The notes: generated by a model not told the origin, from the sequence alone. Counted from the stretch's first letter, positions 8,798-18,280 are shown. The stretch: DNA of 64,000 nt from CABMGU01 sp964508495 (GCA_964508495.1 CAZDUA010000004.1:1-64000), one strand, 5' to 3'. Numbers and translations: made by a program.

Positions 8798-9352
8798 TTA
8801 AATAACTTTTGCCCGACCATACAGGTGTTTTTCTATGAAGGCAATAGTAAAGAACTTCGCTCTCCTGCCAAAAGGAATACCGCACTGCCTAGCCCACAAG
8901 TCAACATCAACCCAGTCTTTAATCTTTATCTGGACAGATTGATGAATCATACCATAAATAGCAGTATGACGAGTGCGAACGTCATCATCAGAAAACAAGC
9001 CGCTCTTAACAAGCATGATGCGGAAAAGCAGGTTCTGCTGATGACAGGGCAAATAACCCTTACGAGACCAGAGAAGATTGACATCACGAGTGAAAAGAAG
9101 ATCAAAACGGAAAAATGTCATGACATGACTGCCCTCGTACTTGGTGGAGATTAAGTCGTACGCGGCTTTAGCAAAAGACAAAGGCGTTTTGTTCTTACGC
9201 TTTAACTTTGCAATTGTATTCAATAGGCTCTTAGGAATCTTTTTTGGAAGTGGTTCTTTCCTAAAACCAAGATGAGGAACAAATAAACGCGAAAAAATAA
9301 AGACAATCACCAAGTACAATATGAAAACCTCAATAAGCCGGATGTAAAGCAT
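8798..9352 (-). CDS. membrane-anchored transglutaminase-like protein
   Basis: 184 residues with one N-terminal membrane helix (about residues 3-25) and a soluble domain. The order of a cysteine at the head of a helix (PCHQQNLLFRIMLVKSG), a histidine (MIHQSVQIKI) and an aspartate (WVDVDLWA) matches the Cys-His-Asp triad of the transglutaminase/peptidase-like superfamily. The role is unknown; a membrane-bound protease or transamidase is possible. It is divergently transcribed from leuS and shares a symmetric TATA region with it. Confidence 0.5.
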   Translation of the reverse strand: MLYIRLIEVFILYLVIVFIFSRLFVPHLGFRKEPLPKKIPKSLLNTIAKLKRKNKTPLSFAKAAYDLISTKYEGSHVMTFFRFDLLFTRDVNLLWSRKGYLPCHQQNLLFRIMLVKSGLFSDDDVRTRHTAIYGMIHQSVQIKIKDWVDVDLWARQCGIPFGRRAKFFTIAFIEKHLYGRAKVI

Positions 9353-9371
9353 AATACGAAGATTACCATAA

Positions 9372-9384
9372 TCTTTTTAAAAAC
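9372..9384. promoter_or_regulatory. shared TATA region between the transglutaminase-like gene and leuS
   Basis: The stretch ctttttaaaaac reads as a TATA box on either strand. It lies 20-32 bp from the start codons of both divergent genes. Confidence 0.5.
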
Positions 9385-9403
9385 ATTGCCTAGAACACTA
9401 CGC

Positions 9404-12208
9404 ATGGCACTCGACTTTCACAAACTTGCGCGCAAATGGCAGAGAAGATGGAAAACGCAGAAAGTCTTCGAAGCAGACGCAGACAATGGCAAGCCGAAAT
9501 TCTTCTTGACAACACCATACCCTTACGTTAACGGATTATTACATCTAGGGCACACTTACACGTACGCAAGAGTGGAAATATTCTCAAGATACAAAAAAAT
9601 GCGAGGGTACAACGTACTATTCCCATTCGCATTCCACGCAACAGGAAGCCCAATAGAGACAGCAGCCAAGAGAGTAGCGGAAAACGAAGAGAAACAGATA
9701 AGCACTTTGAAATTAATGGGCTTTACAGACGAACAAATACCCGCATTCAAAGAACCGATACACTGGATAAAAACGTTCTCAAAAGAAGCAGAAAAAGACC
9801 TGATAAAATACGGAACAAGCATCGACTGGAGAAGAAGCTTCATAACAACAGACTTGAATCCGCGATACGACAAATTCATCAAATGGCAATTTAACACTTT
9901 AAGAAAAAAGGGGTTGGTTGCACAAGGCTCGCACCCAGTGGTCTGGTGTCCAAAAGAAGACACCCCCGTAGGAGACCATGCACGCTCAGAAGGAGAAGGA
10001 GAAGTACCCCAAGAAATGATAGTCCTGAAATTCAGGGCAGACGGGCACGTACTGCCGTGCGCGACTTTCAGGCCGGAAACAATATTTGGCGTAACAAACA
10101 TCTGGGTAAATCCTGATTTAACATACATAGAAGCAGATGTTGACGGCGAACACTGGATGATAACAGAAGAATGCGCCAAAAAACTAAGAGACCAAAAGCA
10201 TAATGTTACTGAAATCAGACACATATCCGGCAAAGAAATAGTGGGAGCGCACGTAACTAACCCAGTAACCGGCACAAAAATACCAGTATTACCAGCAAAC
10301 TTTGTAACAGCAAACACTGGAACAGGAATAGTAATGAGCGTGCCAAGCCACGCACCATACGACTGGATGGCACTAAAAGAACTGCAAGACAAAGGACAAG
10401 CAAAAGATGTCAAACCAATATCATTAATCTCTGTAGAAGGATACGGAGAACACCCCGCAATTGAAGCCTGCACAAAAATGGGCATTAAGGATACTAAAGA
10501 CGCCAGACTAGAAGAAGCAACAGGAAACGTATACAAAAAAGAATTCCACACCGGAAAATTAAAGCAAAATACAGGAAAATATGCAGGCAAAACAATACAA
10601 CAAGCAAAACCAGAGATCGTAGCAGACTTTACTTCTGAGAAGAAAGCGATCATATTGCAAGAGCTCATCAATCCAGTCATTTGCAGATGCTTAGCAAGAT
10701 GCCACGTCAAAATAGTCGAGAATCAATGGTTCCTCAAATATGGAGACTCGGCGTGGAAACAACAAGCAATGAAATGCCTCCAAACAATGAAATTGTACCC
10801 AGAAAAAGTCAGATCACAATTTGAATATGTCATCGATTGGCTTAGAGACTGGGCGTGCACGCGCGAGTTCGGAATGGGAACCAGCCTGCCATGGGACAAA
10901 AAATGGAAAATAGAGAGCTTGAGCGACAGCACAATATACAATGCGTTCTACACGATAGTGCACCATTTGAAAAAAGTGCCATTAGGCAAAATAAAAGACA
11001 AATTGTTCGACTATGTGTTCTTAGGAGTAGGAAATCCTGATGACCTAGGAGTTGACAAGAAAATACTTGAAGACATGAGAAAAGAATTCACGTACTGGTA
11101 CCCAGTAGACTTCAGAAGTTCAGGAAAAGACCTAGTCCAAAACCATTTAGCGTTCTATATTTTCAATCACACCGCGTGCTTCCCAGAACAATACTGGCCA
11201 AAAGGAATAGGCGTAAATGGATTCATCAGCGTACAGAAACAGAAGATGAGCAAAAGTAAAGGAAACTTCAAGACTCTAAGGGATGTAATAACCACTTACG
11301 GTCCAGACATAACGCGAATCACAATACTCTCAACCGGCGAAGAAATGAATGACGTAGACTGGGACCAAGAACTAGCAGAATCAATGAAAGCAAAACTTGA
11401 ACAATGGTACGAGTTCGCAATGAAAAATTACGCAAAGAACGGCGCTGGACAAGAAAAGAAAGAAATCGACAAATGGATGGAACACCAATTACACTCAGCA
11501 ATCAAAGAAGCAACAAACGCGATGGACGAAACACTCTACAGAACAACAATCGCACGAGCCTTCTTTGACTTACAAAGACACTTGAAATGGTATTCAAGAA
11601 GAACAGCAGGAAAAATGAACCAACAATTATTGAACGACATAATAGAAGCACAAACATTGATTCTACAACCATTCACGCCACACCTTTGCGAAGAAATATG
11701 GTACAAGCTGGGCAAACAAGGATTAATTGTGAATGAAAAATGGCCGCAGTTTGATACGAACAAAATAAACCCGGAAATAGAAAAAGCAGAAGCGCTAATG
11801 TCACAAGTAATCGAAGATGTCGGGCAGGTCTTGAAATTGGCGAAAATAGACAGGCCAAAAATTATAACACTCTTTGTAGCGAATGACTGGAAAGCACGGC
11901 TATTCAAGAGACTTAAAGAAATAATTATGAATACGAGAGACATAGGACAAATAATGAAGACTGTAATGGCAGAATTCAAAGAAAATGCGCAAGAAGCAGC
12001 ACCACTAGTGCAAAAAGTGGCAAAAGACCCATCAAAACTGCCAATGCAGATTACTCATCAGGAAGCAGAATACCAGAATTTACTCGATGCAGTCGCGTTC
12101 TTCAAACAAGAATTCAATTGCAACATAGAAATCATCAAAGAACAAGAAAGCCCAGAACCAAAAGCAAAACAAGCACTGCCCGGCAAACCAGCAATACTCG
12201 TTAAATAA
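9404..12208 (+). CDS. leuS: leucyl-tRNA synthetase
   Basis: 934 residues of archaeal/eukaryotic-type LeuRS. The HIGH signature appears as HLGH in TTPYPYVNGLLHLGHTYTY (about residue 45), and KMSKSKGN lies near residue 620. Between them is the CP1 editing domain with the typical TFRPETIFGVTN; a C-terminal anticodon-binding helical domain follows. It charges tRNA-Leu, two genes for which are in this window. The reading frame extends upstream to a TTG at 9386, but the ATG at 9404 fits the family N-terminus (ALDFHKLARKWQRRW) and the TATA spacing. The coding strand is strongly A-rich. Confidence 0.97.
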   Translation: MALDFHKLARKWQRRWKTQKVFEADADNGKPKFFLTTPYPYVNGLLHLGHTYTYARVEIFSRYKKMRGYNVLFPFAFHATGSPIETAAKRVAENEEKQISTLKLMGFTDEQIPAFKEPIHWIKTFSKEAEKDLIKYGTSIDWRRSFITTDLNPRYDKFIKWQFNTLRKKGLVAQGSHPVVWCPKEDTPVGDHARSEGEGEVPQEMIVLKFRADGHVLPCATFRPETIFGVTNIWVNPDLTYIEADVDGEHWMITEECAKKLRDQKHNVTEIRHISGKEIVGAHVTNPVTGTKIPVLPANFVTANTGTGIVMSVPSHAPYDWMALKELQDKGQAKDVKPISLISVEGYGEHPAIEACTKMGIKDTKDARLEEATGNVYKKEFHTGKLKQNTGKYAGKTIQQAKPEIVADFTSEKKAIILQELINPVICRCLARCHVKIVENQWFLKYGDSAWKQQAMKCLQTMKLYPEKVRSQFEYVIDWLRDWACTREFGMGTSLPWDKKWKIESLSDSTIYNAFYTIVHHLKKVPLGKIKDKLFDYVFLGVGNPDDLGVDKKILEDMRKEFTYWYPVDFRSSGKDLVQNHLAFYIFNHTACFPEQYWPKGIGVNGFISVQKQKMSKSKGNFKTLRDVITTYGPDITRITILSTGEEMNDVDWDQELAESMKAKLEQWYEFAMKNYAKNGAGQEKKEIDKWMEHQLHSAIKEATNAMDETLYRTTIARAFFDLQRHLKWYSRRTAGKMNQQLLNDIIEAQTLILQPFTPHLCEEIWYKLGKQGLIVNEKWPQFDTNKINPEIEKAEALMSQVIEDVGQVLKLAKIDRPKIITLFVANDWKARLFKRLKEIIMNTRDIGQIMKTVMAEFKENAQEAAPLVQKVAKDPSKLPMQITHQEAEYQNLLDAVAFFKQEFNCNIEIIKEQESPEPKAKQALPGKPAILVK

Positions 12209-12219
12209 TTTATTCTATT

Positions 12220-12227
12220 AAAAAAAA
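12220..12227 (-). terminator. oligo-T terminator of SRP RNA
   Basis: Eight T on the minus strand immediately follow the 3' strand of the SRP RNA terminal helix. Confidence 0.6.
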
Positions 12228-12502
12228 GCGGGCGGACGCATCCGGAAATGAACCCACAAGTACACAAGAGTTTCGCCTCATGCCTTTCTCGGTTCCGCAA
12301 CCCGACAAGCATTGAGAACTACAGTTAGCGTTGCTCCCTTCCAGGCCTGGCGCGGTTCCTGCAGCAACAATCCTGCCGGACAGAACGTCAGCGTCCAGCA
12401 CAAGACTCCTGCGCAGATCGTGGGCTGCTCTCCAGACTTCAGCACCGTTTGAAGCCCGTTAACGGTAACAGGAGAGGGCTAATCTCCCTGCCTAGTCCGC
12501 CC
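12228..12502 (-). ncRNA. ffs: signal recognition particle 7S RNA
   Basis: Around 275 nt on the minus strand. The SRP54-binding helix 8 contains the conserved CCAGGCCTGGAAGGGAGCAAC (about 12330-12350), with the GGAAG tetraloop-like segment typical of archaeal and eukaryotic SRP RNA. The ends pair (GGGCGGAC near 12502, GTCCGCCC near 12230), giving the helix 1/5 closure seen in archaeal 7S RNA. Reading frames across this region are noise. The flanks (12209-12591) otherwise hold only the promoters of this RNA and of the next gene. Confidence 0.93.
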
Positions 12503-12521
12503 ATATAGAATTTACTATAGG

Positions 12522-12533
12522 TGTTTAAAAAGG
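12522..12533 (-). promoter_or_regulatory. TATA box of SRP RNA
   Basis: Minus-strand cctttttaaac lies about 25 bp before the predicted 5' end at 12502. Confidence 0.6.
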
Positions 12534-12591
12534 TTTCTCCCGACGGCTGTGGTGACAAACCATTTAATAGACAGCATGATTACTACAAGAC

Positions 12592-12978
12592 ATGGCGCCA
12601 AAAATACAATTCTTAGGCGACACTGTATTAATCAAGACAGATGGCAATAGCAAGACTCACAACAAAAAAGCAGGCATAATACACCAACTACAAGACTGCA
12701 CAATAGCACACATAACAGGACAAATAGAAATAAAAGAAATCAAAGAATATACGGCAGATGTCCTGATACTGCCACCAGGGCAGGCAGAAAAGATACTCAC
12801 AAAAATAAAACCAAAACTAGCAATACTGACCAGTTCTACATTAGAAAGAGCAAGAGAATTGCACAAAAAAACAGGAATACAAGTAATAACCGCAAAAGAC
12901 AATCTGGTAGTAGACTTGTACACTTATTCTGCACTTTCAGAACAAAAAAACCTTTCTAAATTCACAGAAGAAAAGTAG
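12592..12978 (+). CDS. small protein resembling the C-terminal half of a metallo-beta-lactamase fold
   Basis: 128 residues. The segment ADVLILPPGQAEKILTKI followed by KPKLAILTS, an amphipathic helix and then TGIQVITAKDNLVVDL has the strand-helix rhythm of the second half of MBL-fold hydrolases. The metal-binding HxHxDH motif is missing, so it is probably not a hydrolase on its own. It could be a truncated relic or a partner-binding domain. Its end overlaps the presenilin-like gene convergently by 17 bp. Confidence 0.5.
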   Translation: MAPKIQFLGDTVLIKTDGNSKTHNKKAGIIHQLQDCTIAHITGQIEIKEIKEYTADVLILPPGQAEKILTKIKPKLAILTSSTLERARELHKKTGIQVITAKDNLVVDLYTYSALSEQKNLSKFTEEK

Positions 12979-13822
12979 CAATATAGCCAACAGCGCAGCC
13001 AAGAGTCAAAAACGGCATTGCAGGATAAAACTTATCCTTCTGACTTAGAAGCAGTAAGACTACTAGTGCGGCAGTAGCTCCTAACGCAACGACAAAAGCA
13101 TGGAGGAAGCCAGAAACGACAAGAACCGTGCCAGCAAATATCAACGGGAAACCAATATCGCCACCGCCAAGAATAGCAGTACGCACTTTCTTCTTAGGAC
13201 CACGACCAGTGGGAGCAGAATAAGGAAGCATCAGGCCAGCAAAAATGTTGCTCTCAGTCTGGAATTTAGCCATGGTAATCATATGCTTGCTACGCCAAAC
13301 AGCATACATGTCATATACGGACAAGGCGAGAAGCAAAATAAAAGCATAAAACACGTTCAGAATAGGAACAAAAATAACAGCAAGACCGCCGTATAGGAAA
13401 AGTTCTGAAGCATTATGAAGATAGACATTAGGCCTGAACACTTTGAACCAGCCAGCGACTAAAGCGAGAATTAACGCGTATGATTCAGGAATAAAAGCTG
13501 CTACCGCTATCTGCAAGCAAAGAACTACGGCAAAATAAAACCACAACTTCCACAAAAGCATTTTACCTAGCTTGATTATTAATAGAATCAAGAGAGTGCC
13601 GATAAGAACTGCAATAATAATGTACCAAATACTAAACTGAGGCTCAACATCAGGACGCTCAACCTTCATGCCTCCAATACTCGGCAAGTCCTTCCAAACA
13701 AGCTCGCCCGCCTCAGCGGAAGCAGCAGCGTCAATATAAGACTGAGTAACCTTCAAACCAATAACTTGCGCTGCAAGAAACAACACGACCAAAAAGAACG
13801 TCACAAACCAAGTATGCTTCAT
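12962..13822 (-). CDS. presenilin / signal-peptide-peptidase-type aspartyl protease
   Basis: About 286 residues with nine hydrophobic segments. The two catalytic aspartates are recognisable: SVYDMYAV (YD motif) and LGGGDIGFP (GxGD motif), plus the C-terminal PAL-like PAMPF. These define the intramembrane aspartyl proteases, known in archaea as PSH, which cut transmembrane helices. An insert between the first helix and the core (about residues 25-60) is likely extracytoplasmic. The ATG at 13822 is preferred to one at 13897, which would run into the divergent gene; a bidirectional TATA region lies between. Confidence 0.9.
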   Translation of the reverse strand: MKHTWFVTFFLVVLFLAAQVIGLKVTQSYIDAAASAEAGELVWKDLPSIGGMKVERPDVEPQFSIWYIIIAVLIGTLLILLIIKLGKMLLWKLWFYFAVVLCLQIAVAAFIPESYALILALVAGWFKVFRPNVYLHNASELFLYGGLAVIFVPILNVFYAFILLLALSVYDMYAVWRSKHMITMAKFQTESNIFAGLMLPYSAPTGRGPKKKVRTAILGGGDIGFPLIFAGTVLVVSGFLHAFVVALGATAALVVLLLLSQKDKFYPAMPFLTLGCAVGYIATFLL

Positions 13823-13841
13823 GCACGACCAAAACCTGAAG

Positions 13842-13854
13842 GTTTTTATAAATC
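13842..13854. promoter_or_regulatory. bidirectional TATA region
   Basis: gtttttataaatc serves as a TATA box for the gene at 13873 and, on the other strand, for the presenilin-like gene starting at 13822. Confidence 0.5.
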
Positions 13855-13872
13855 TAACCATTTGGCACAAAA

Positions 13873-14334
13873 ATGAAATGGGTACACAAGGTAACAATCA
13901 CTGTTTTTGACAAACCAGGAGAAAAAAAAGCAGAAACCATAGAAGGGCTGAAAGCACTAGTGCCGTTTAACCTTGAAGAAGCTAAAATAAACGTAGAAGA
14001 CCGGCACGCAGAAGGTTTCAATCAAAGAAAGATAAACATACTAATGATAACGCTGACAAAAGACGCACACACAAATGACTTCTTACAGTTTTTACTGGAT
14101 ACATTAAATGAAGAGCAAAAAGGACAATTGGTGTCACAAGCAGAAAGCAGGCTGGATGAAGAACTAGACTACTTCATAAGAATAGAAAAAGACAAATGGG
14201 TGCAAGAAAGACAGATATGGCTCACAGACAGCGGAAACTGCTACCACATAAAACTATCACTAGCAGCATTCCCAAAAAAGAGAGAAACAGCACTAAAACT
14301 CGTGAAAAAAATGTTTTCCCAGAAAAATATATAA
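13873..14334 (+). CDS. RNA-binding protein of the COG1325/PF01877 family
   Basis: 153 residues. The opening VHKVTITVFDKPGE, a central RKINILMITL strand and a C-terminal WVQERQIWLTDSGNCYHIKLSLAAFP match the archaeal PF01877 family, annotated as predicted RNA-binding and often linked to exosome or RNP genes. A precise function is not established. It begins a tight plus-strand run with a small membrane protein and a lipoprotein. Confidence 0.7.
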   Translation: MKWVHKVTITVFDKPGEKKAETIEGLKALVPFNLEEAKINVEDRHAEGFNQRKINILMITLTKDAHTNDFLQFLLDTLNEEQKGQLVSQAESRLDEELDYFIRIEKDKWVQERQIWLTDSGNCYHIKLSLAAFPKKRETALKLVKKMFSQKNI

Positions 14335-14358
14335 ACTAAGAAAAAGAGCCAGTATAAT

Positions 14359-14577
14359 ATGGCAAAAGTAGCGCCGCTAAAAACAAGCTTTCTTGTAACC
14401 AGCATGATAGGATTCCTAGTAAGCGTCCTATACATACCAAAAATGTCAACAACATGGGCATTCACCTTTGGACTCGTATTCACACTAATGTTCGTGGCTA
14501 GCATGATAGCAATGGTACGCGGAACACCAGACGAACAACTACTACCGCGACCAAAAGAATCAGGGGGACACATATGA
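14359..14577 (+). CDS. small two-helix membrane protein
   Basis: 72 residues with two hydrophobic segments (about 12-27 and 34-54) and a short polar tail. No family recognised. Its stop codon overlaps the start of the following lipoprotein gene (ATGA at 14574), so the two are translationally coupled. A TATA box (aaatatataaac near 14323-14334) overlaps the end of the preceding gene. Confidence 0.7.
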   Translation: MAKVAPLKTSFLVTSMIGFLVSVLYIPKMSTTWAFTFGLVFTLMFVASMIAMVRGTPDEQLLPRPKESGGHI

Positions 14578-15359
14578 GAAAAATATGGATATTAGGACTA
14601 GCATTAATGATGATACTGGCAGCGTGCGCGCCAGCAACACAAATGGAAGAAAAAGCGCCAGTTATGGAAGAGAAAGCTCCAGTTGTTGAAGTAAAAGCAC
14701 CGGCAGAAGCGCCTACTGTAGGAGTAAAACCGCCAGTAAGACCATTACCATCAGAAAGACAAGACACTGCGCCAGAACCAGTTACAACAGCGCCAAAAAC
14801 AGAAATGAACCCGCAGTTAAGAGACTTGTTGAAGAGAGCAGATGAAAAAATATCCAGCCTGCAATACTTATACGGCGGAACAGAAACAAAGAACCTATTC
14901 CTAGACACATACTTTGTCAAAGGAACCCAGATGAAAATAAAGACGTACGAAGAAGACTACTACGTCAGAGACGGATATTACGACACAATATACGTAGACT
15001 TGGGAATAGGATGCTGCGAAGAAAACTCAAGATGCAAAAGCCACAATGTGGACAACATGGGCAAGAAATTTGACGTCGACGTTGCAAGCATGAACATACC
15101 AAAGACTCCATACCAATGGGCCAAAGAAATACCAGGGGACGCCCAACTAGTCGGACCACAAACCGTAAATGACAGAAGCGTAACGTACATAAAGTTCGCA
15201 AAAGACAACAAACAATACGAAATGTGGGTAGACGACACGTACGGAGTGCCGCACAAGATCGTAGCAACCGATTCAGCCGAAAATGCAGTCAAATACCAAT
15301 TTAACGACATGCAGTTCAACGGACTGAAAGACGCAGACTTCAACGCGCCCTGCGATTAA
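14574..15359 (+). CDS. lipoprotein with LolA-like domain
   Basis: 261 residues. Lipoprotein signal peptide with lipobox LAAC (Cys18), then a low-complexity linker with repeated EEKAPV units (about residues 25-45), then a globular domain starting near LRDLLKRADEKISSL. The C-terminal run YEMWVDDTYGVPHKI followed by YQFNDMQFNGLKDADF has the pattern of LolA/LppX-type lipoprotein-carrier folds. Five cysteines in the globular part (including GCCEENSRC) may form disulfides. It is distantly similar to the lipoproteins at 7498 and 41474 in layout. Confidence 0.7.
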   Translation: MRKIWILGLALMMILAACAPATQMEEKAPVMEEKAPVVEVKAPAEAPTVGVKPPVRPLPSERQDTAPEPVTTAPKTEMNPQLRDLLKRADEKISSLQYLYGGTETKNLFLDTYFVKGTQMKIKTYEEDYYVRDGYYDTIYVDLGIGCCEENSRCKSHNVDNMGKKFDVDVASMNIPKTPYQWAKEIPGDAQLVGPQTVNDRSVTYIKFAKDNKQYEMWVDDTYGVPHKIVATDSAENAVKYQFNDMQFNGLKDADFNAPCD

Positions 15360-15383
15360 ATTTTTTATTTTTTTAATCTTTTT
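15360..15383 (+). terminator. T-rich terminator between convergent genes
   Basis: Three T runs of six to seven bases follow the lipoprotein stop codon, before the convergent HerA-like gene ends at 15384. Confidence 0.55.
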
Positions 15384-16712
15384 TTAGAACTTGAAAGCTT
15401 CCTTCTTCTCCTTGAAAACACCAGGAGCGCCACCACCATGCCAGCTATACCTTGGACGAATTCTCATAGGATACATACGCTCATTAACATCATCAACCGC
15501 AATACACGCGCCAGCAACACGAGGAAGATTAGAAAGCTCCTTGTCTAGCCCAACACGCAGGTAACTTTGAAGCAACGCGCCAAGAGCATCAGTATCGATT
15601 TTTGCTGTCAACCTATGAGAAAGAATAATGTCAGACTGAGTCATAGCATCAGTATGAATCTTACCTGGCTGTTGAGTTGCCAAAACCATAGCAATACCGG
15701 GCTGACGACCCTCTCTCAAAAGAGTGATTAATGCATCAGAACTTGCAGTTTTTCCTACATTAGGCAAAAATTCATGAGCCTCATCAATCATAATCCAACA
15801 AATAGGCATTTCCTCACCTTTATGCTCCTCTTCCTCCTCAAGAATGTAGTGAACGGCCTGATGAACAGCAGCATACTCCTCATTCTTACGCGCTTTCATA
15901 CGCTCAATGAACAACTTCATACAAACAATACCCATAACAAGATGCTTAATACGCCAGCCATTAGGCATAACAGCATACGCGCTAAGATCTAAGATTGTTA
16001 TTTGACCAGCTTGGGCAAGTTCTTTCACAGGAGTAGCATTAGGAGAAAACAACCCCCACTCCTCCACGGATAAGAAACGATTCTTAGCAGCCTGCTTAGT
16101 ACGAAGCTCTTCATCCTTGTCATCATCAATAGCATGAAGAATATCAGGAATGTCATACTGCTGGCCAGTCTTTCTCAACTGAATAATGATGCGCTCGATA
16201 AAAACAGCAACGGGATCAGTGCTCTGAATCTCAAAAGTCAAATTCCAGTCTTCAGGGGACAGCTCAGCAGGATTAAGCGCAAAAGGAACATCAGTAGGAA
16301 TACCCTGCTCCTTCCACTTCTTGAAAAAGCCGAACGGAGTATACACCTTTACATTGATACCCTTGCCCTCGAAACCCCACTCTTTCAACAAAGACTCGTC
16401 CTTATGATTAGGAAACTTCATCGTCCAATAAATACCCATAGTATCAAGAATGATAACAGAAAGACGATCACGCATTTCATCAGGCAACTGAGCAATACCC
16501 TCGGCAATAACACCCATACAATAGGACTTACCACTGCCACGCTTGCCACAAACGAAGACGACATGAGCTTTATTCAAGTCAAGATAGACCGGCTGGGAAA
16601 GAGCCGTAACAGCGCCCATCTTAACATAATGCTTGCCAATAAGAACGGCACCAGACGTGCCAAATTTCTCCTGGTCTTTCTGCTCACGTCCAAGAATAAT
16701 CTCATACACCAT
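15384..16712 (-). CDS. HerA-like / DUF87 ATPase
   Basis: 442 residues of the HerA-FtsK ATPase class. Walker A CGKRGSGKSY near residue 56, a large insert, Walker B WIMIDEAHEFLP near residue 310, a conserved VLATQQPGKI sensor and a C-terminal arginine region. HerA proteins form hexameric DNA translocases; classic HerA works with NurA, Mre11 and Rad50 in end resection, but no nurA is in this window, so a different role is possible. It follows a TATA box near 16738-16748 and lies downstream of dnaG on the same strand. Confidence 0.85.
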   Translation of the reverse strand: MVYEIILGREQKDQEKFGTSGAVLIGKHYVKMGAVTALSQPVYLDLNKAHVVFVCGKRGSGKSYCMGVIAEGIAQLPDEMRDRLSVIILDTMGIYWTMKFPNHKDESLLKEWGFEGKGINVKVYTPFGFFKKWKEQGIPTDVPFALNPAELSPEDWNLTFEIQSTDPVAVFIERIIIQLRKTGQQYDIPDILHAIDDDKDEELRTKQAAKNRFLSVEEWGLFSPNATPVKELAQAGQITILDLSAYAVMPNGWRIKHLVMGIVCMKLFIERMKARKNEEYAAVHQAVHYILEEEEEHKGEEMPICWIMIDEAHEFLPNVGKTASSDALITLLREGRQPGIAMVLATQQPGKIHTDAMTQSDIILSHRLTAKIDTDALGALLQSYLRVGLDKELSNLPRVAGACIAVDDVNERMYPMRIRPRYSWHGGGAPGVFKEKKEAFKF

Positions 16713-16766
16713 CTTTTACGAAGTAAACTAAAAAAGAAGTATAAAAAAGTATGGAAAAGAAAAAAA

Positions 16767-18020
16767 TTAAAGCATTGCTGCAGTGACAATGTTCAACCTG
16801 CAATCAGCAGGGTCAACCTTAGAGTCCATGGCAACAATGTGCTTAATAGCGCTCTTCTCGGCAACTTCTACCAACTGCTGGTCAACAACACCGTCAAAAA
16901 CAACAGCATAAACGCCATTGCTCAAAGACTTCAAAGTGCTTGTCAACTCTGCAAAAGGAACTTTGCCAAGAACGTTCATCTTCTCATCAAGAACACAAGC
17001 TCCACGCGTTCCAATGAGCCCTTCAAGCATCTCGCCAAGCTTCTTGCGCTCTTCATCACGCAAAACTGGCTTAACTACCTTAGCGACAGGCATAATAGGG
17101 CGCACAAGAGGCGCCGCTGAAATAGGTCTTGTTGGAGGCAATGGCCTCGTCATCATCGGCTTCCTAATAGACTGCGAGGTGTCAACGCTTGCGAGCTCCA
17201 ACTTAGCCTGCTCAGCAGTAATCCTGCTACGCAAAGCCTTATGGATTTCCTTCTTAGCAAGCTCTTCAACTTCCTTGCCATCAGGAGCGCGGGTTACAAA
17301 GTCAATCTCAGCAGTGTTCAACAAGTCACGAATAATCAAATTGCCACCACGGTCACCGTCAACAAACGCGACAATGTCCTTGCGATGACTGAGCTCGATA
17401 ACTGTAGGCGGAATGGAAGTACCATTCATAGCAATAACGTTCTTGAAACCATGCTTCAACAAGTTAAGAACGTCAGCACGGCCCTCAACAAGAATAAGTT
17501 CATCAGAGCTTTCAACATCAGGACCCGCAGGAAGACGATCTTTACCATACTCGCAAATCTCCATAACTCTGACAGAATGCGCGACTTCTTCTGCAATCTC
17601 AGCACTATCCGGCATAACCTGGTCCATAAGCTGTCTAAGCAATTGTTTTGCTCTTTCAATAACAAAACTACGCTTGCTAATTCTGACGTCTTCGATATTT
17701 TGAACCTTTACTTTAGCATTACAAGGACCAATCCTTTGAATGATTTCCAAAGCAGCCGCGACAATAGCAGTCTCTGCCTTATCCAAAGAACTCGGAATTA
17801 TGATGCTACCAATGCTCTTGCCACCCTTAATCTCAATGTTAACTTCAATACGACCAATTCTACCAGAACGTTGCAGTTCTCTAAGCTCCAAATCTTCGCC
17901 TAGAAGACCCTCTGTCTGGCCAAAAATAGCGCCAATAACGTCAGGCCTGTCAACAACTCCTTCAATCTCAATCGTTGAATTAACTATATATTTTGATGAT
18001 ACTGGACTGATTTTTCCCAT
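16767..18020 (-). CDS. dnaG: archaeal DnaG-type (TOPRIM) protein
   Basis: 417 residues of the archaeal DnaG family. N-terminal DnaG_N region, then a TOPRIM domain with the catalytic glutamate in ELILVEGRADVLNLL and the acidic pair in VAFVDGDRGGN. The C-terminal part includes a proline-rich linker and a small domain ending in LNIVTAAML. In Archaea this protein associates with the exosome as an RNA-binding subunit and has weak primase activity; the replicative primase here is PriS/PriL (57097). T-rich sequence after the stop overlaps the promoter of the HerA-like gene. Confidence 0.93.
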   Translation of the reverse strand: MGKISPVSSKYIVNSTIEIEGVVDRPDVIGAIFGQTEGLLGEDLELRELQRSGRIGRIEVNIEIKGGKSIGSIIIPSSLDKAETAIVAAALEIIQRIGPCNAKVKVQNIEDVRISKRSFVIERAKQLLRQLMDQVMPDSAEIAEEVAHSVRVMEICEYGKDRLPAGPDVESSDELILVEGRADVLNLLKHGFKNVIAMNGTSIPPTVIELSHRKDIVAFVDGDRGGNLIIRDLLNTAEIDFVTRAPDGKEVEELAKKEIHKALRSRITAEQAKLELASVDTSQSIRKPMMTRPLPPTRPISAAPLVRPIMPVAKVVKPVLRDEERKKLGEMLEGLIGTRGACVLDEKMNVLGKVPFAELTSTLKSLSNGVYAVVFDGVVDQQLVEVAEKSAIKHIVAMDSKVDPADCRLNIVTAAML

Positions 18021-18202
18021 GTTTATTCCCCCTGATACGGCTAAAACAGAACAAGCTTGGCCAAAACAGACTAAATCAACCTCATTTATGCTGATTCAGG
18101 GTGTGATTGACTCATTTTTCGTTGAACTTGATGATTTGATGATTGTTATACTTGCTTGTTCTATTCCAGCTCGAATTTTCAATTTGAGCTTAAAAAAGGT
18201 CT

Positions 18203-18280
18203 TGTAGCCCTTAACACTAACCCCCAAGAGTCATTGCTTGGCAAAGCCGACAGCTCCACTGGGTACTCTCATGAAGGGCC
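18203..18280 (-). ncRNA. possible structured RNA, H/ACA-like
   Basis: On the minus strand GCCCTT (18279-18274) pairs with AAGGGC (18212-18207), enclosing AGAGT/ACTCT and GCT-GGC-TTT-GCC-AGC pairs. The 3' side ends with TACAA, so an ACA box follows the lower stem. That order is suggestive of an archaeal single-hairpin H/ACA guide. The distance from the upper stem to ACA is longer than usual and no well-placed promoter was found, so the call is weak. The rest of 18021-18378 holds promoters and no gene I can support. Confidence 0.3.

Noticed and set aside
8531..8885. Minus-strand open frames over tRNA-Cys
   Set aside because: They read through a tRNA gene.
12210..12401. Open frames across the SRP RNA
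   Set aside because: The region is explained by the 7S RNA with its conserved helix 8 and a terminator.
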